From the NCBI RefSeq assembly GCF_024582815.1, contig NZ_CP102099.1, positions 2,170,001-2,234,000 on the forward strand: a stretch of 64,000 nt of DNA. The letters are read 5' to 3'. Below the pieces are notes generated by a model, which was not told the origin of the DNA, did not search any database, and was given only the letters and a program-made list of their open reading frames with translations. This DNA comes from Acinetobacter colistiniresistens (GTDB lineage: Bacteria; Pseudomonadota; Gammaproteobacteria; Pseudomonadales; Moraxellaceae). Position numbers and translations under genes: made by a program. How positions within the stretch are numbered: position 1 is the first letter of the stretch; every line of letters begins with the position of its first letter. Of the stretch, positions 35,355-45,002 are shown one piece after another.

Positions 35355-35813
35355 TTATTCGCTCAATGGATTGACCTTTAGTACTTCAGTGCTTGCTGTG
35401 CTCAATACTATGCCCTCATTAGAGATGGGAGTCATCAAGGGGACAGGTTGTTTGGTACTTTTTTCAATCAGGATGGAATGGGGTTCATTGTTGTCAAAAA
35501 GAAATTGTTCCCCCCATTGGCGTAATGCCACCACGATCGGAAACAGCTGTTTGCCTTTGTCCGTCAGAATATATTCCTGATAACTTGTGCCATCGGATGC
35601 AGCACGTGTTTGCAAAATTTCAGCAGCAATTAATTTATGTAGTCTGTCTGAGAGAATATTGCGTGCCACATTTAAGTTCCGTTGCAGATCACCAAAGCGG
35701 TGTAGCCCGTCCATAATATCGCGCACAATCAGAAGTGACCAACGATCTCCAATCACTTCAACACTTCGTGCAACTGGGCAGAATTCTGGACTCGAAATTT
35801 TAGGGTTTGGCAT
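35355..35813 (-). CDS. HxlR-family transcriptional regulator
   Basis: A 152-residue winged-helix regulator with the HxlR signature CPVARSVEVIGDRWSLLIVR and DGLHRFGDLQRNLNVARNIL. The N-terminal cysteine (EFCPVA) is the usual redox or electrophile sensor of the family. It is divergent from the MFS gene at 35911 with about 98 bp between, so it probably represses that exporter. The C-terminal extension (NEPHSILIEKSTKQPVPLMT onward) is longer than in the shortest members. Confidence 0.87.
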   Translation of the reverse strand: MPNPKISSPEFCPVARSVEVIGDRWSLLIVRDIMDGLHRFGDLQRNLNVARNILSDRLHKLIAAEILQTRAASDGTSYQEYILTDKGKQLFPIVVALRQWGEQFLFDNNEPHSILIEKSTKQPVPLMTPISNEGIVLSTASTEVLKVNPLSE

Positions 35814-35910
35814 CGCATTCTCAGCAGATTAAGATTGGCCTAGTTGCATTTTAAAACTAGATCAATTAGGATTCAACTGGTTTTAATTTGAAACTAGTTT
35901 GGGTGTATAT

Positions 35911-37152
35911 ATGAATATTCTCTGTAAATCTTCTTTACCCAAAAATGAAAAATGTTTTGTAATTCAGCCAAAAAAATTGCCGACTGGTTTGGTGTTTTTG
36001 TTTGCCATTGCAAGCGGGCTTAGTGTTGCCAATGTCTATTATGTTCAGCCATTGCTCGATGCGATTGCTCGGGATTTAGCCATCAGTTATGCCGCTGTTG
36101 GTAGTGTGATTTTAGTGACACAAATTGGCTGTGCTGTGGCGTTGTTCTTGTTGGTGCCATTGGGTGATCGAATCAATCGGCGTCGTTTGATGTTATTTCA
36201 GCTTTTGGCGCTCTGTGCTGCTTTGATTGCCGTCAGCATCACCAAGACGACTTTGAGTCTATTCGCCAGTATGTTTGCTGTAGGCTTGTTAGGGACTGCG
36301 ATGACGCAGGGACTGATTGCCTATGCGGCAAGCGTGGCGGATTTGCATGAGCGTGGTTATGTCGTCGGTACAGCACAAAGTGGTGTATTTATTGGCTTGC
36401 TGCTGGCGCGTGTATTTGCTGGAGCAATCAGTGATGTTGCGGGTTGGCGAAACGTTTATTTCTGTGCAGCAATGCTTATGTTGATGATTGCCATACCGCT
36501 TTGGAAATCTCTGCCTGTGCTTGCGAATCCACAGTATAAGCTAAGCTATCCACGGTTGCTTGGGTCGATGTTGAGCTTGCTTTATCACAATCAGATATTA
36601 CAAATACGTGGTCTATTGGCACTGCTGATGTTTGCCGCTTTTAATATTTTTTGGAGTGCCTTGGTCTTATTATTGAGCTCAGCGCCATATCATTATTCTC
36701 ATACAGCAATTGGTGCATTTGGCTTGGTTGGGGTACTCGGTGCTTTGATGGCGACAAAAGCTGGGCAATGGGCAGATCAAGGTTTTGCGCAAAGAACCAG
36801 TGGCTTTGCCTTGCTGATTATATTGTTGTCTTGGGTTGCATTCACTCAAATTGAATATTCCATTGCTGCGTTAATCATTGGTATTTTGTTGCTGGATTTG
36901 GGTGGGCAAGCTTTACATGTCACCAATCAAAGCATGATTTTCCAAACCCAACAAGACAACCAAAGTCGCTTGGTTGGACTGTATATGCTGTTTTATGCGG
37001 CTGGGAGTGGTTTGGGAGCGATTAGTAGTACCCTGACGTATGCACGAACAGGATGGCAAGGGGTGTGTGTACTCGGCGCCTGCATCAGCATCATGGCTTT
37101 ATTATTTTGGTGGATCACACGACATGTTAAACATGACAGCATGCCGGTTTAA
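35911..37152 (+). CDS. MFS transporter next to HxlR regulator
   Basis: A 413-residue, 12-helix drug-efflux-type MFS protein: VANVYYVQPLLDAIARDLAI in helix 1 and the loop LGDRINRRRLMLF. The ATG at 35911 is preferred over the TTG at 35899. Efflux of an organic compound, induced through the divergent HxlR regulator, is inferred. It resembles the YnfM/arabinose-efflux-permease group. No resistance phenotype can be read from sequence alone. Confidence 0.82.
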   Translation: MNILCKSSLPKNEKCFVIQPKKLPTGLVFLFAIASGLSVANVYYVQPLLDAIARDLAISYAAVGSVILVTQIGCAVALFLLVPLGDRINRRRLMLFQLLALCAALIAVSITKTTLSLFASMFAVGLLGTAMTQGLIAYAASVADLHERGYVVGTAQSGVFIGLLLARVFAGAISDVAGWRNVYFCAAMLMLMIAIPLWKSLPVLANPQYKLSYPRLLGSMLSLLYHNQILQIRGLLALLMFAAFNIFWSALVLLLSSAPYHYSHTAIGAFGLVGVLGALMATKAGQWADQGFAQRTSGFALLIILLSWVAFTQIEYSIAALIIGILLLDLGGQALHVTNQSMIFQTQQDNQSRLVGLYMLFYAAGSGLGAISSTLTYARTGWQGVCVLGACISIMALLFWWITRHVKHDSMPV

Positions 37153-37221
37153 CGCACTGGAGTGAATCAGGGCTTTATTCAAATGGCCATGATTCACATC
37201 GAATAGCAGTTCCTTGTGATT

Positions 37222-38100
37222 TTATTCAATTCCGACAACAGTCGTAATATAGTCAGTGGTCATTAAAATCATGAAACCGAGTGACATTTCAAACAAAATG
37301 GCATAGCCGAGTTGTTTGGCAAATTTAGCCTGTTGTAAACGTGGGCTAAAGTACCATTTGTTAAAAGCGGCCAACAGTAAAATGCCGATAACCAAGACAA
37401 GCTTAATGATAAAACCTTGTCCATAAGGTGTGGCGCTGAGCACATCAAAATCTTTAAACAGGAGTAGTGCAATAGTGATACCGCATGCAATCAGAATACC
37501 GACGATAAACGTGGCAATTTGTCCAAATAAATGCATAGATTGTTTTAACGATAGCCCACTGATCATGTGGCTGGTTTTCCAAAGCGGGTAGAGCGACCCC
37601 ATCCAAACAGACATTAAAAGCACATGGATCGTCAATAAAAGCTGGGCGAAAGTGGGGAGATTGGTGACATGGCCGAGTTGAGAAAAACTATAGGCGATCA
37701 GAAATATTGGGATTGGCCAAATGCATTTTTCAAAAAGAGTAATTTCTGTTCTGTGCATTTTGAGTTTAAAAATCAGCAACGCTAGAAGTAACGCAAAGCT
37801 GATCATACGAAGCAGATGGGCATGTCCGGTCGCAGTGTTGATCAGAATGTTGATATAGTTCCAGTCAAACATGCCGAGCAGGCCTGTATTGGCAAAGCTT
37901 CCAATTAAAAGCAAGAAACCCAGCGTACTGGACATAAAGCCAAGGGTGGCCCCAATGCTGATGTAATTGACCATCCCTTTTTTGATTTCAGCATAGTGTC
38001 CGAGGAGGAAGTAGCTGAATGCACCTCCAATGACAAAAGCAGTACTTAGATATAGACTGATTTTTGTTATCCAAGCGGCGAATATCCAATATTCAGACAT
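37222..38100 (-). CDS. copD: CopD family copper resistance membrane protein
   Basis: A polytopic inner-membrane protein of about 292 residues (MSEYWIFAAWITKISLYLST start at 38100, with an AGGA site; the frame is open to 38133). Several His/Met residues sit in or near helices (ATGHAHLLRMISFALLL, FAQLLLTIHVLLMSVWMGSL). CopD works with the periplasmic CopC to take copper into the cytoplasm or cuproenzyme assembly. It lies 79 bases downstream of copC in the same direction, so they form a copCD unit. Confidence 0.85.
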   Translation of the reverse strand: MSEYWIFAAWITKISLYLSTAFVIGGAFSYFLLGHYAEIKKGMVNYISIGATLGFMSSTLGFLLLIGSFANTGLLGMFDWNYINILINTATGHAHLLRMISFALLLALLIFKLKMHRTEITLFEKCIWPIPIFLIAYSFSQLGHVTNLPTFAQLLLTIHVLLMSVWMGSLYPLWKTSHMISGLSLKQSMHLFGQIATFIVGILIACGITIALLLFKDFDVLSATPYGQGFIIKLVLVIGILLLAAFNKWYFSPRLQQAKFAKQLGYAILFEMSLGFMILMTTDYITTVVGIE

Positions 38101-38179
38101 TATTTTTATTCCTGACACCGAGCAACTGGTCAAGGGATGAGATTGGCAAGTTGCTCATCTATTTCGAGTTTGATTTGGC

Positions 38180-38551
38180 TTATTTCAAAGTAAAACTATA
38201 TTCACCCGTCATGTTATGGCCATCTTTGCCCATGGTGCTCCAAAGTACGGTGTATTTGCCTTTTTTCAGTGAGGGTAAAGCCACATCAAAGGATTTTTTC
38301 AGGTCATGACTGACTTTATAATTCAATGGAAGCTCTCGGCGTTGTTCATCTAAAACTTGAATTTTCATTAACATCACCTCATCACCAAAATTAAGGCTTA
38401 AATTTTTAGGTTGGCTTGAAACTATGGTATTTGCTGCGGGTGTAGCACTGATCAAGCTGACATGGGCAAAAGCGGTTGATGTTGCAATCGTTAGGGTTGT
38501 ACCGATGATCAGGTTGCGCAACATGGTTTTACTGTTTTGCACAAAACTCAT
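38180..38551 (-). CDS. copC: CopC family periplasmic copper-binding protein
   Basis: A 123-residue protein with a signal peptide cleaved before AHVSLISATPAANT. The first mature histidine is in the Cu(II) site, along with a C-terminal histidine in STMGKDGHNMTGEYSF. The fold is an immunoglobulin-like barrel. An AGAGGA ribosome binding site precedes the ATG. CopC binds copper in the periplasm and passes it to CopD, encoded downstream. Methionines (EVMLMKIQVL) are few, so the Cu(I) site is probably weak. Confidence 0.88.
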   Translation of the reverse strand: MSFVQNSKTMLRNLIIGTTLTIATSTAFAHVSLISATPAANTIVSSQPKNLSLNFGDEVMLMKIQVLDEQRRELPLNYKVSHDLKKSFDVALPSLKKGKYTVLWSTMGKDGHNMTGEYSFTLK

Positions 38552-38676
38552 TTTTTATCCTCTTTTAAAGCATGATGTGGGACTGAGGGCGCAATCAGCG
38601 CTCTCAGCTTTCATGGTTTATTATCCAAGCTGCATCAGTACTTCTGAACAACAGGAAAATTACGTTTTTGTTATTT

Positions 38677-39858
38677 TCAAGGTTGCATATTTGGTTTGAG
38701 GCTACGAATCACAATGGGCAGTGCAAGCAGATAAATCATGACCACACTCAGCCAGATTGCACCCGGCCATTCAGATTGAAATTGAAAATACAGGGTGGAA
38801 AATAGTAGAGGAGCAAACATGGAGGCCAAGCTGATGGTAGAGGCAATAATGCCTTGAAATTGACCTTGTTGTTCTGGTAAAACTTTTTGCGAAGCCAAGG
38901 CTTGTAATGAAGGGCCACCGATACTGCCTAAGGCGAAAAGCGGCATGATGGCAAAAATGATCCAGCCTTGTTGAGCAAAAGCCATGATGGATAATGCAAT
39001 ACAAGAGCAACTTATTCCGATAAGGACGGTGTTTCGGTCTCCAAATCGTCTGGAGGCATGCTGAGGAATAAAGGCTTGAACCAGCATTTGAGATAAACCA
39101 AAAGCAGCTAAAGATAGACCTACCCAAAAACCGTTCCATTGAAAGGTAGCATGTCCCCACAACGCCCAGCACACCGCATAAGCTTCACCTGTGCCACTCA
39201 AGATAAAAAAGGTGGCAATTAAGGGACGTATATTCGGGATCGCCCGAAGCGAAGTAAAGGCTTTAAATGGATTCAGGCTCGAAACAGTGTTATTTGAGAG
39301 TTCAGTTGTTTTTGACTCAGGCAATGCCCAATAGGCCAGTAAAAAGTTGAGACCTGAAAGAATGGCTGCAATAAAAAAGGGCAGTCTGAGCCAGTAGTCA
39401 CCCAGCCAACCTCCAAGGATTGGTCCAACAATAAAACCTGCACCAAACATCGCGCTCATGAGGCCAAAGTATTTGGCACGTTGATCTGGTTTGGTCATAT
39501 CGACGAGATAGGCGGAAGCAACCGACATATTGGCACTGCTCATGCCTGCAATGATTCGACCGATCACTAGCAGCACCAGACTATGTGCAAAGGTCAAGAA
39601 AGTGTAGTTGATGGTTGAACCTGCCAATGACAGCAGCAGAATCGGTCGCCGTCCAAATCGGTCACTTAATGCACCGAGTACAGGTGAAAAGAGGAATTGC
39701 ATGGCGGCATAGAGACTGCCGAGCAGACCAATGTATAATGCAGTCTGATGACTATGTGTAATATCTTGAAGTAAGGCGGGTAAGATTGGAAAAATCAGCC
39801 CAATGCCAATCGCATCTAAAGCAATGGTTGAAAAAATAATAAATAGAGAGCGATTCAT
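38677..39858 (-). CDS. TCR/Tet family MFS transporter
   Basis: A 393-residue 12-helix transporter from the ATG at 39858 (the frame extends 24 codons beyond). It carries the Tet/TCR signatures: ALDAIGIGLIFPILPALLQD in helix 1, the loop LSDRFGRRPILLLSLAGSTI and GRIIAGMSSANMSVASAYLV. It is probably a proton-driven efflux pump related to TetA, but no TetR-type repressor is next to it, so calling it tetracycline-specific would go too far. It lies downstream of a short unassigned gap and convergent with nothing. Confidence 0.82.
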   Translation of the reverse strand: MNRSLFIIFSTIALDAIGIGLIFPILPALLQDITHSHQTALYIGLLGSLYAAMQFLFSPVLGALSDRFGRRPILLLSLAGSTINYTFLTFAHSLVLLVIGRIIAGMSSANMSVASAYLVDMTKPDQRAKYFGLMSAMFGAGFIVGPILGGWLGDYWLRLPFFIAAILSGLNFLLAYWALPESKTTELSNNTVSSLNPFKAFTSLRAIPNIRPLIATFFILSGTGEAYAVCWALWGHATFQWNGFWVGLSLAAFGLSQMLVQAFIPQHASRRFGDRNTVLIGISCSCIALSIMAFAQQGWIIFAIMPLFALGSIGGPSLQALASQKVLPEQQGQFQGIIASTISLASMFAPLLFSTLYFQFQSEWPGAIWLSVVMIYLLALPIVIRSLKPNMQP

Positions 39859-40177
39859 AAAGCGTCCTATCGAAAAAGCAGGCACAGAAATACTGTGAGA
39901 ACCTGTTAACGATGCCTGATAACAACTCAAGCCCTGATGAACGCTGACCGAATCTTAATGATTGGGATATGTGTTGATGTGATATTTTTCACGAATGAAA
40001 AAACATCAGCATCAATTTTTCGCGGTTTTTATCGTAACAATGAAAACGAAGGAATCTAGCAAGTTCCAACGATGGCTAAAATTCTAGCACTTAAACGTGC
40101 AGGCAAACAAGATCATGTTGATCTATCAAAACAACTGCATCAAGCCCGTTGGTATGCTGCAGTTGTTGAGAGATGGA

Positions 40178-41149
40178 TTATTTTTTAGTATTCGGCAAGA
40201 ACGCAGTCATAAAACCTAATAAAGGCAGGAAGGAGCAGAGTTTATAGACCCAAACAATACCATGGGTATCGGCTAAATGCCCCAGTCCCGCTGCACCAAT
40301 CCCGCCGATCCCGAACATCAGTCCAAACATCAAGCCAGCAACCATACCGACACGACCAGGCACGGCTTCTTGAGCATAAACCACCAAGGCAGAGAAAGCA
40401 GAGGACATGACTAAACCAATAATAATGACCAGAATTGCCGTGCCAGTTAAGCCAACATAAGGCAGCATTAAGGCAAATGGTGCAATCCCCAAGAAGGAGA
40501 CCCAAATCACAGCTTTACGGCCAATCCGATCGCCCACAGGGCCGCCCGCAAAAGTACCCAGTGCTACTGCACCTAAAAATATAAATAGATATAGCTGAGA
40601 AGTTTGAATGGAAACATTAAAACGTTCAATCAGATAGAAAGTAAAATAATTGGTAATGGCCGCGATATAGATAAATTTGGCAAACATCAACACACAAATC
40701 ACGGCCATGGCCTGAATCACTTGTTTACGGGTCAAGGTGGAGATGGCGGGTTGACTGGCAGCACGCTGTACAGGTGCTTGCTTGACCACCCATTTGGTGA
40801 CGCGTAATAAAACAAATATGGCCAAAGCAGCAACCAAAACAAATAGGCCAATTGCCCCTTGCCCATTTGGAATAATGACAGCCGCAGCCATTAATGGCCC
40901 AATCGCAGAACCGGTATTGCCTCCAACCTGAAACATCGATTGTGCTGTACCAAAACGTCCGCCTGACGCAGTACGGGCGATGCGAGAGGCTTCAGGATGA
41001 AAAGTCGATGAACCTACCCCAATCAGTGCAGCAGCAAATAATAAGCTGTGGAAGCTTGCTGCAATTGCCATCAAGCCAATGCCAATCAGTGTCGCTGCCA
41101 TACCCATCGGCAATAAATAGGGTTTTGGATGTTTATCGGTATATAGCCC
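40178..41149 (-). pseudogene. Fosmidomycin-resistance (Fsr)-type MFS transporter, 5'-truncated
   Basis: From GLYTDKHPKPYLLPMGMAAT onward this is an Fsr-type MFS protein: GVGSSTFHPEASRIARTASG, FQVGGNTGSAIGPLMAAA and GGPVGDRIGRKAVIWVS. Fsr proteins normally have about 400 residues; here the first 65-70, with two helices, are missing. Before residue 12 the sequence (MKKSTSNTQR) is not MFS but out-of-frame araC. The junction is near 41150. The residual 10-helix protein is unlikely to work. Confidence 0.82.
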
Positions 41150-41336
41150 AATCCGGCGTTGGGTGTTGCTGGTGGATTTCTTCAAGCAAGTTCCACCATT
41201 TGTGTAAGGGCATTCTCGGTTGATTGGCGTACTGTTGAGTAAGTTGATTGAGCTGATGACTCGAAATATTCTGTTGCTGTAAATATTTATTGATGAGTTC
41301 TAATAGAACGGATGGAATACTTGGAAGATCAGTCAT
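41144..41336 (-). pseudogene. AraC-family regulator, N-terminal fragment
   Basis: About 64 residues (MTDLPSIPSVLLELINKYLQ, then MPLHKWWNLLEEIHQQHPTP) look like the start of an AraC regulator with an arabinose-type N-terminal domain. The sequence then breaks off at DWA and runs into the middle of the Fsr gene (IYR, stop at 41133). The DNA-binding half is gone. This is the 5' side of the deletion that truncated fsr. Confidence 0.6.
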
Positions 41337-41726
41337 AATTGCTCTGCTAATTTCGAAGCCAAATCCTTTAACCCAATTAAAGATAAATCATTGCAGCATG
41401 ATGCAGTTGATTTATAAGTTATCTTAACTTATTCAATTCAATCTCTGTGTATCATCAAAGGACAGAATCATGGACTTTGGTCTCTATATCTATGGTTAAA
41501 AAATTAATCAATTAAAACATGATTTAATCATTCATTCATTTGACTTTGATTCTTTTAAGATGATATTTCAGGTCAAATTTTAGGGCTGAATGTTAATACT
41601 TTCCAGAGAGATATCTTTGCGTCGGTGTAGATAGGATTGAAACATTTAACTGAAAAGGTTTTATGATTTGAGAGTAGAAGATCTCAGCGTTAAATCAAGA
41701 TTGAGCTGAAACAGCAAAAAATCAAT

Positions 41727-41852
41727 AATTTTATTATTATTGAAAAATCAAATGAAGTGGATGGCGTTTGGCGGGAAAATACCTATCCTGGCTGTGAATG
41801 TGATGAGCCATCTTTGATTTATTCCTATTCATTTGCACCGCATCCGAACTAG
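41727..41852 (+). pseudogene. Flavin-containing/Baeyer-Villiger monooxygenase remnant
   Basis: A short in-frame relic reads [20 protein letters not shown] then [20 protein letters not shown] and ends at TAG 41850-41852. EKxxxVGGVWRxNTYPGxxCDxPSxxYSxSFAPxP is the region just after the first FAD-binding fold in Baeyer-Villiger-type monooxygenases. Nothing else of that gene survives here. The surrounding 41337-42011 region is otherwise gene-free. Confidence 0.7.
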
Positions 41853-41962
41853 TTCATATTTTCGTGAAACAAATAGAGACTTGGCAATCGTTATAGCTTT
41901 CATCGCTAAAACCTTAAAAAAGTTTATATTGATAGGGCTTCTATCTTGAATTCTGTTAAAAC

Positions 41963-41984
41963 AAAAAAAGGCACATCATGTGCC
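41963..41984 (-). terminator. Rho-independent terminator for the minus-strand hydrolase operon
   Basis: Read on the minus strand, GGCACAT/ATGTGCC forms a tight stem followed by seven T's (A-run at 41963-41969). It lies 28 bases after the stop at 42012. Confidence 0.8.
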
Positions 41985-42011
41985 TGGAAGTGGAAGGAAT
42001 AATTGAGTGAC

Positions 42012-42941
42012 TTAGCAAACCCGAAGTTGGGTTAGGGCTTTGACCGCAGGGGAGTTATTGATGACTTGCAAGGCTTTTAAAGTATCGCCTTCATAATATG
42101 GGTGATAGCTCGGTTTCAGCCAATGTTTTAAACTAAAGACCACCGAGAAAAAGCTTGGTACCTGTTTGCTACGGGCATTTTCAATTGCCATTTGAGCTAG
42201 GGAACGGAGCAGACCATAATTTTGATAGCGTTTGGTTTGAGTATCTTGTCGAGCAAGTTCCTTAAAGCATTGATAGATGGCAAAAGTAAATCCCGGTGCG
42301 ACCGCCAGCATGATCATTTGGCGTTGTAAGTAGGCAAAGATTTTATTTTCTTCACCACATAAGTGCATATAGAGATCAAAAGCTACACTTCGATGCTCAA
42401 CTTCTTCTGCCAAATGCCAAGTCATCAGATCAGACATCATTTTATCAGCAGTTTTATTTTGCCAAGGTTGGTTTTCGAGGCACCAAGTTCCCAGCATCGT
42501 TGTAAAATGTTCAGCCGCAGCTGCGATACCGATGCGCATTGTGAGCCAACGATATGCCAGAGTACTGGATAAGGTTAAGCCAAAAGGTGCAACATTAATT
42601 TGTTTAAAGATATTGTCTAAAGATACAAGAAATTCATCAATATCATAATTATAGTGACGTAAATAATCTTGAGCGACCTTGTGTGCGGAGGCATGGTGCG
42701 CTTCTTGATGGACAAAACCTTTTACATCGGCACGAAGCTTTTCATCTTTGACATAAGGTAAGGCTTCATTAAATGAGCGGCACATCCAGAGTTCGCCCAC
42801 AGGTAAAATCAAATGCACTGCATTAACTAAATGAGTGGCAAAAGGATTGTCATAGATCCAATATTCTGGTGTATTGCTAAAATCGAATTGCACACGGCGC
42901 TGTTCAAGATAGTGATTTTCCAGTCGTTGTTTAGGATGCAT
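42012..42941 (-). CDS. Metal-dependent hydrolase family protein (PF10118-like)
   Basis: A 309-residue protein from the ATG at 42941 with a GGGAG ribosome binding site. The frame could start 5 codons earlier. It has metal-ligand patterns EAHHASAHKVAQDYLRHYNY (residues about 87-106) and WHLAEEVEHRSVAFDLYM, a ferritin-like HxxH/ExxH arrangement that defines the family. The reaction is not established for the family. It overlaps the end of the alpha/beta hydrolase gene by 11 bases, so both belong to one operon; the relic monooxygenase next door hints at degradation of ketones, esters or alkanes. Confidence 0.82.
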   Translation of the reverse strand: MHPKQRLENHYLEQRRVQFDFSNTPEYWIYDNPFATHLVNAVHLILPVGELWMCRSFNEALPYVKDEKLRADVKGFVHQEAHHASAHKVAQDYLRHYNYDIDEFLVSLDNIFKQINVAPFGLTLSSTLAYRWLTMRIGIAAAAEHFTTMLGTWCLENQPWQNKTADKMMSDLMTWHLAEEVEHRSVAFDLYMHLCGEENKIFAYLQRQMIMLAVAPGFTFAIYQCFKELARQDTQTKRYQNYGLLRSLAQMAIENARSKQVPSFFSVVFSLKHWLKPSYHPYYEGDTLKALQVINNSPAVKALTQLRVC

Positions 42942-43794
42942 AGTGTTCTCCCTCATTCACGGCATTGATAAAATAATGGCTAAGTTGCTCGGCATTCTGG
43001 GCAGGAATCCAATGTGTGGCATCCAGATAAATTTCCTGATATGCGCCAGTAAAAAACTGTTTATTCAACTGTACGCTTTTCTTACCAACTGCAATATCTT
43101 TATTGCCCCAGATAAATAAGGTAGGGACTTTTACCTTGTTAAAGGTCGAGTTGAAAGGTGCGAGTGGCATACTGCGATACCAGTTGATTGCTGTGCCGAT
43201 GCGATTTTCTTGAATGAAATACTGCTGAAAATCCCTGATTTGTTCCGCATTCATCCCTGAGTTTTTTAGCAATAGCCGACTCAGTGATTTGGCCCGTTTA
43301 AACAGCAGTTCAGGAATAAAGGGCAATTGGAAAAAGCCAATATAGTACGAGCTAAAGATTTGCGTACTGCTAAGCATGGATTTCAGAAATGCCCCAGTAT
43401 GTGGAACCGAGACCAATGTGAGATGCTTGACTAGATTGGGGAATTGCTGGGCCAATTCGCAGGCGACAATTGAACCCCAATCATGGCCAATGACGTATAC
43501 CGGTTGGCCTAATAAATCGATGAAGGCTTTGACATCAGCAACCAGCTCTCCAATAGCATACTGAAAACGACCTTTGGGTGAGGCTGTTAGGCTGTAGCCT
43601 CGTTGTTCAATCGCAAACGTTCGAAAGTTTTGTTGATTGAGAATGGTGCTGGTGGCTTGCCAACTTTGTGCAGTCTCGGGGAAACCATGCAAAAGAATGA
43701 CGGGTTTACCATCGATTGGACCCGAATCAATCACATTAAAAATCAGGTGATTACGATCATACTGGCGGTATCGTTTTTCTGTCTGTTTTGTCAT
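42931..43794 (-). CDS. Alpha/beta hydrolase (epoxide-hydrolase-like)
   Basis: A 287-residue hydrolase with oxyanion HGFPETAQSW (residues about 36-45), the nucleophile elbow VIGHDWGSIVACEL with Asp in place of Ser, and a C-terminal histidine in LDATHWIPAQNAEQL. An aspartate nucleophile and HGxP motif mark the epoxide hydrolase/haloalkane dehalogenase branch. It precedes the PF10118 gene in one operon, with an 11-base overlap. The substrate is unknown. Confidence 0.82.
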   Translation of the reverse strand: MTKQTEKRYRQYDRNHLIFNVIDSGPIDGKPVILLHGFPETAQSWQATSTILNQQNFRTFAIEQRGYSLTASPKGRFQYAIGELVADVKAFIDLLGQPVYVIGHDWGSIVACELAQQFPNLVKHLTLVSVPHTGAFLKSMLSSTQIFSSYYIGFFQLPFIPELLFKRAKSLSRLLLKNSGMNAEQIRDFQQYFIQENRIGTAINWYRSMPLAPFNSTFNKVKVPTLFIWGNKDIAVGKKSVQLNKQFFTGAYQEIYLDATHWIPAQNAEQLSHYFINAVNEGEHYAS

Positions 43795-43975
43795 GCTGAT
43801 CTACTTGTCAAAGCTGCCTATTTCAATCGATAGTAATCAGCGCTATTGGTATAGTCTTGACAGTAAATCAGGTGTTTTAACTTTTTGTGCCATGTCATCT
43901 ATTTTTGGCACATCTAGCATAAGGCTTGGCACATAATGACGCATTGCCTGAGCTGTTAGGTGATTTGAGCACAAA

Positions 43976-44833
43976 TCATTCACGTTGTGATGCTTCAAAA
44001 CGGTTGCTGAGTACGCTCGTCATTTGTGCTAAAAGATCAAACACCAGACCATCTTTATCCCAGGCATAGATCGCAACAGTCATTGCTTGAGCTTTACCCA
44101 AGGGCAAATATTCCTGTACTCGATGGCCTTTGGTGGTCGCTACAGGCAAGAGTGATAAACCCAGACCAGTTTCAACACCGACTAATACACTGGCTAAACT
44201 ATTGCTGGTAAAGGCGATATAGCCATGTAGGCGCTCGCGCTCAATCCGTTCAAACATTTCATCACGATAGAGCCCACCTTGTGGGAAGGTCACCAAGGGT
44301 AGTGGATCAGACCAATCCCCGCCATGATCAATACTTTCAAACCACGCCATTTCTTCGGGGAAACAGGCATGATGATCAGAACTGGCCGCAGTTTCTTTGA
44401 CAATCACAATATCAAGTTGTGCATTGCGATAACGTTCCATCAAATCGCGGCTGAGTCCTGCAGTCACATCTAGCCGTACCGTACGGTGTTGTTTGCTAAA
44501 GGCACTTAAGGCCAAAGCCATATCACTATTCATAATATCTTCAGGCAAACCAATCCGAATTGGAATCGTGCCTGATGGATCGCTCAAAATCATCTGTGCT
44601 TCTTGTTGCAGGGCTAAAATCCGCCGTGCGTAGCTAATCAGATATTCACCTGAACTGGTCAGTTGTAAGGGGCGCGCATTACGCTCAATCAAGCTCTTAC
44701 CTACAGATTCCTCTAGTCGGGCGAGTTGTTGACTGATTGTAGATTGTGTCATATGCAAATGTTCAGCAGCTAAAGTAAAGCTTCCTGCTTCATAAATACT
44801 GACGAAGGCACGAAGCAAGCGTGGATCAAACAT
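43976..44833 (-). CDS. LysR-family regulator
   Basis: A 285-residue LysR regulator: winged helix SFTLAAEHLHMTQSTISQQL (residues about 18-37), effector domain with IPIRIGLPEDIMNSDMALAL. It is divergent from the ankyrin-deaminase-MFS genes at 45003 (169 bp apart) and is the best candidate regulator for them. It is convergent with nothing and 181 bp from the hydrolase operon on the other side. Confidence 0.83.
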   Translation of the reverse strand: MFDPRLLRAFVSIYEAGSFTLAAEHLHMTQSTISQQLARLEESVGKSLIERNARPLQLTSSGEYLISYARRILALQQEAQMILSDPSGTIPIRIGLPEDIMNSDMALALSAFSKQHRTVRLDVTAGLSRDLMERYRNAQLDIVIVKETAASSDHHACFPEEMAWFESIDHGGDWSDPLPLVTFPQGGLYRDEMFERIERERLHGYIAFTSNSLASVLVGVETGLGLSLLPVATTKGHRVQEYLPLGKAQAMTVAIYAWDKDGLVFDLLAQMTSVLSNRFEASQRE

Positions 44834-45002
44834 ATCGACTTACCCTTGAGGCAGTGGAATTTGGTGGTGTTGTTTATATGGTATTTATAATCTTAATAGA
44901 TTTTATTAAATAATTTAATTTTTAAATAGAAATGAAGCTGATTATCCTAGTCATAGTGTTTATTTGTCATCTAATAACTTCGGCTGAGCCAAGGAGGATT
45001 TT

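Noticed and set aside
38677-39858. Confident tetracycline-resistance call
   Set aside because: The TCR motifs are present, but no tetR partner is adjacent and many chromosomal members are not tetracycline pumps; left as a Tet-family MFS transporter.
40072-40188. 38-codon plus-strand ORF (MAKILALKRAGKQDHVDLSK onward)
   Set aside because: It has a plausible ribosome site (AAGGA) but overlaps the end of the fsr pseudogene and has no other support.
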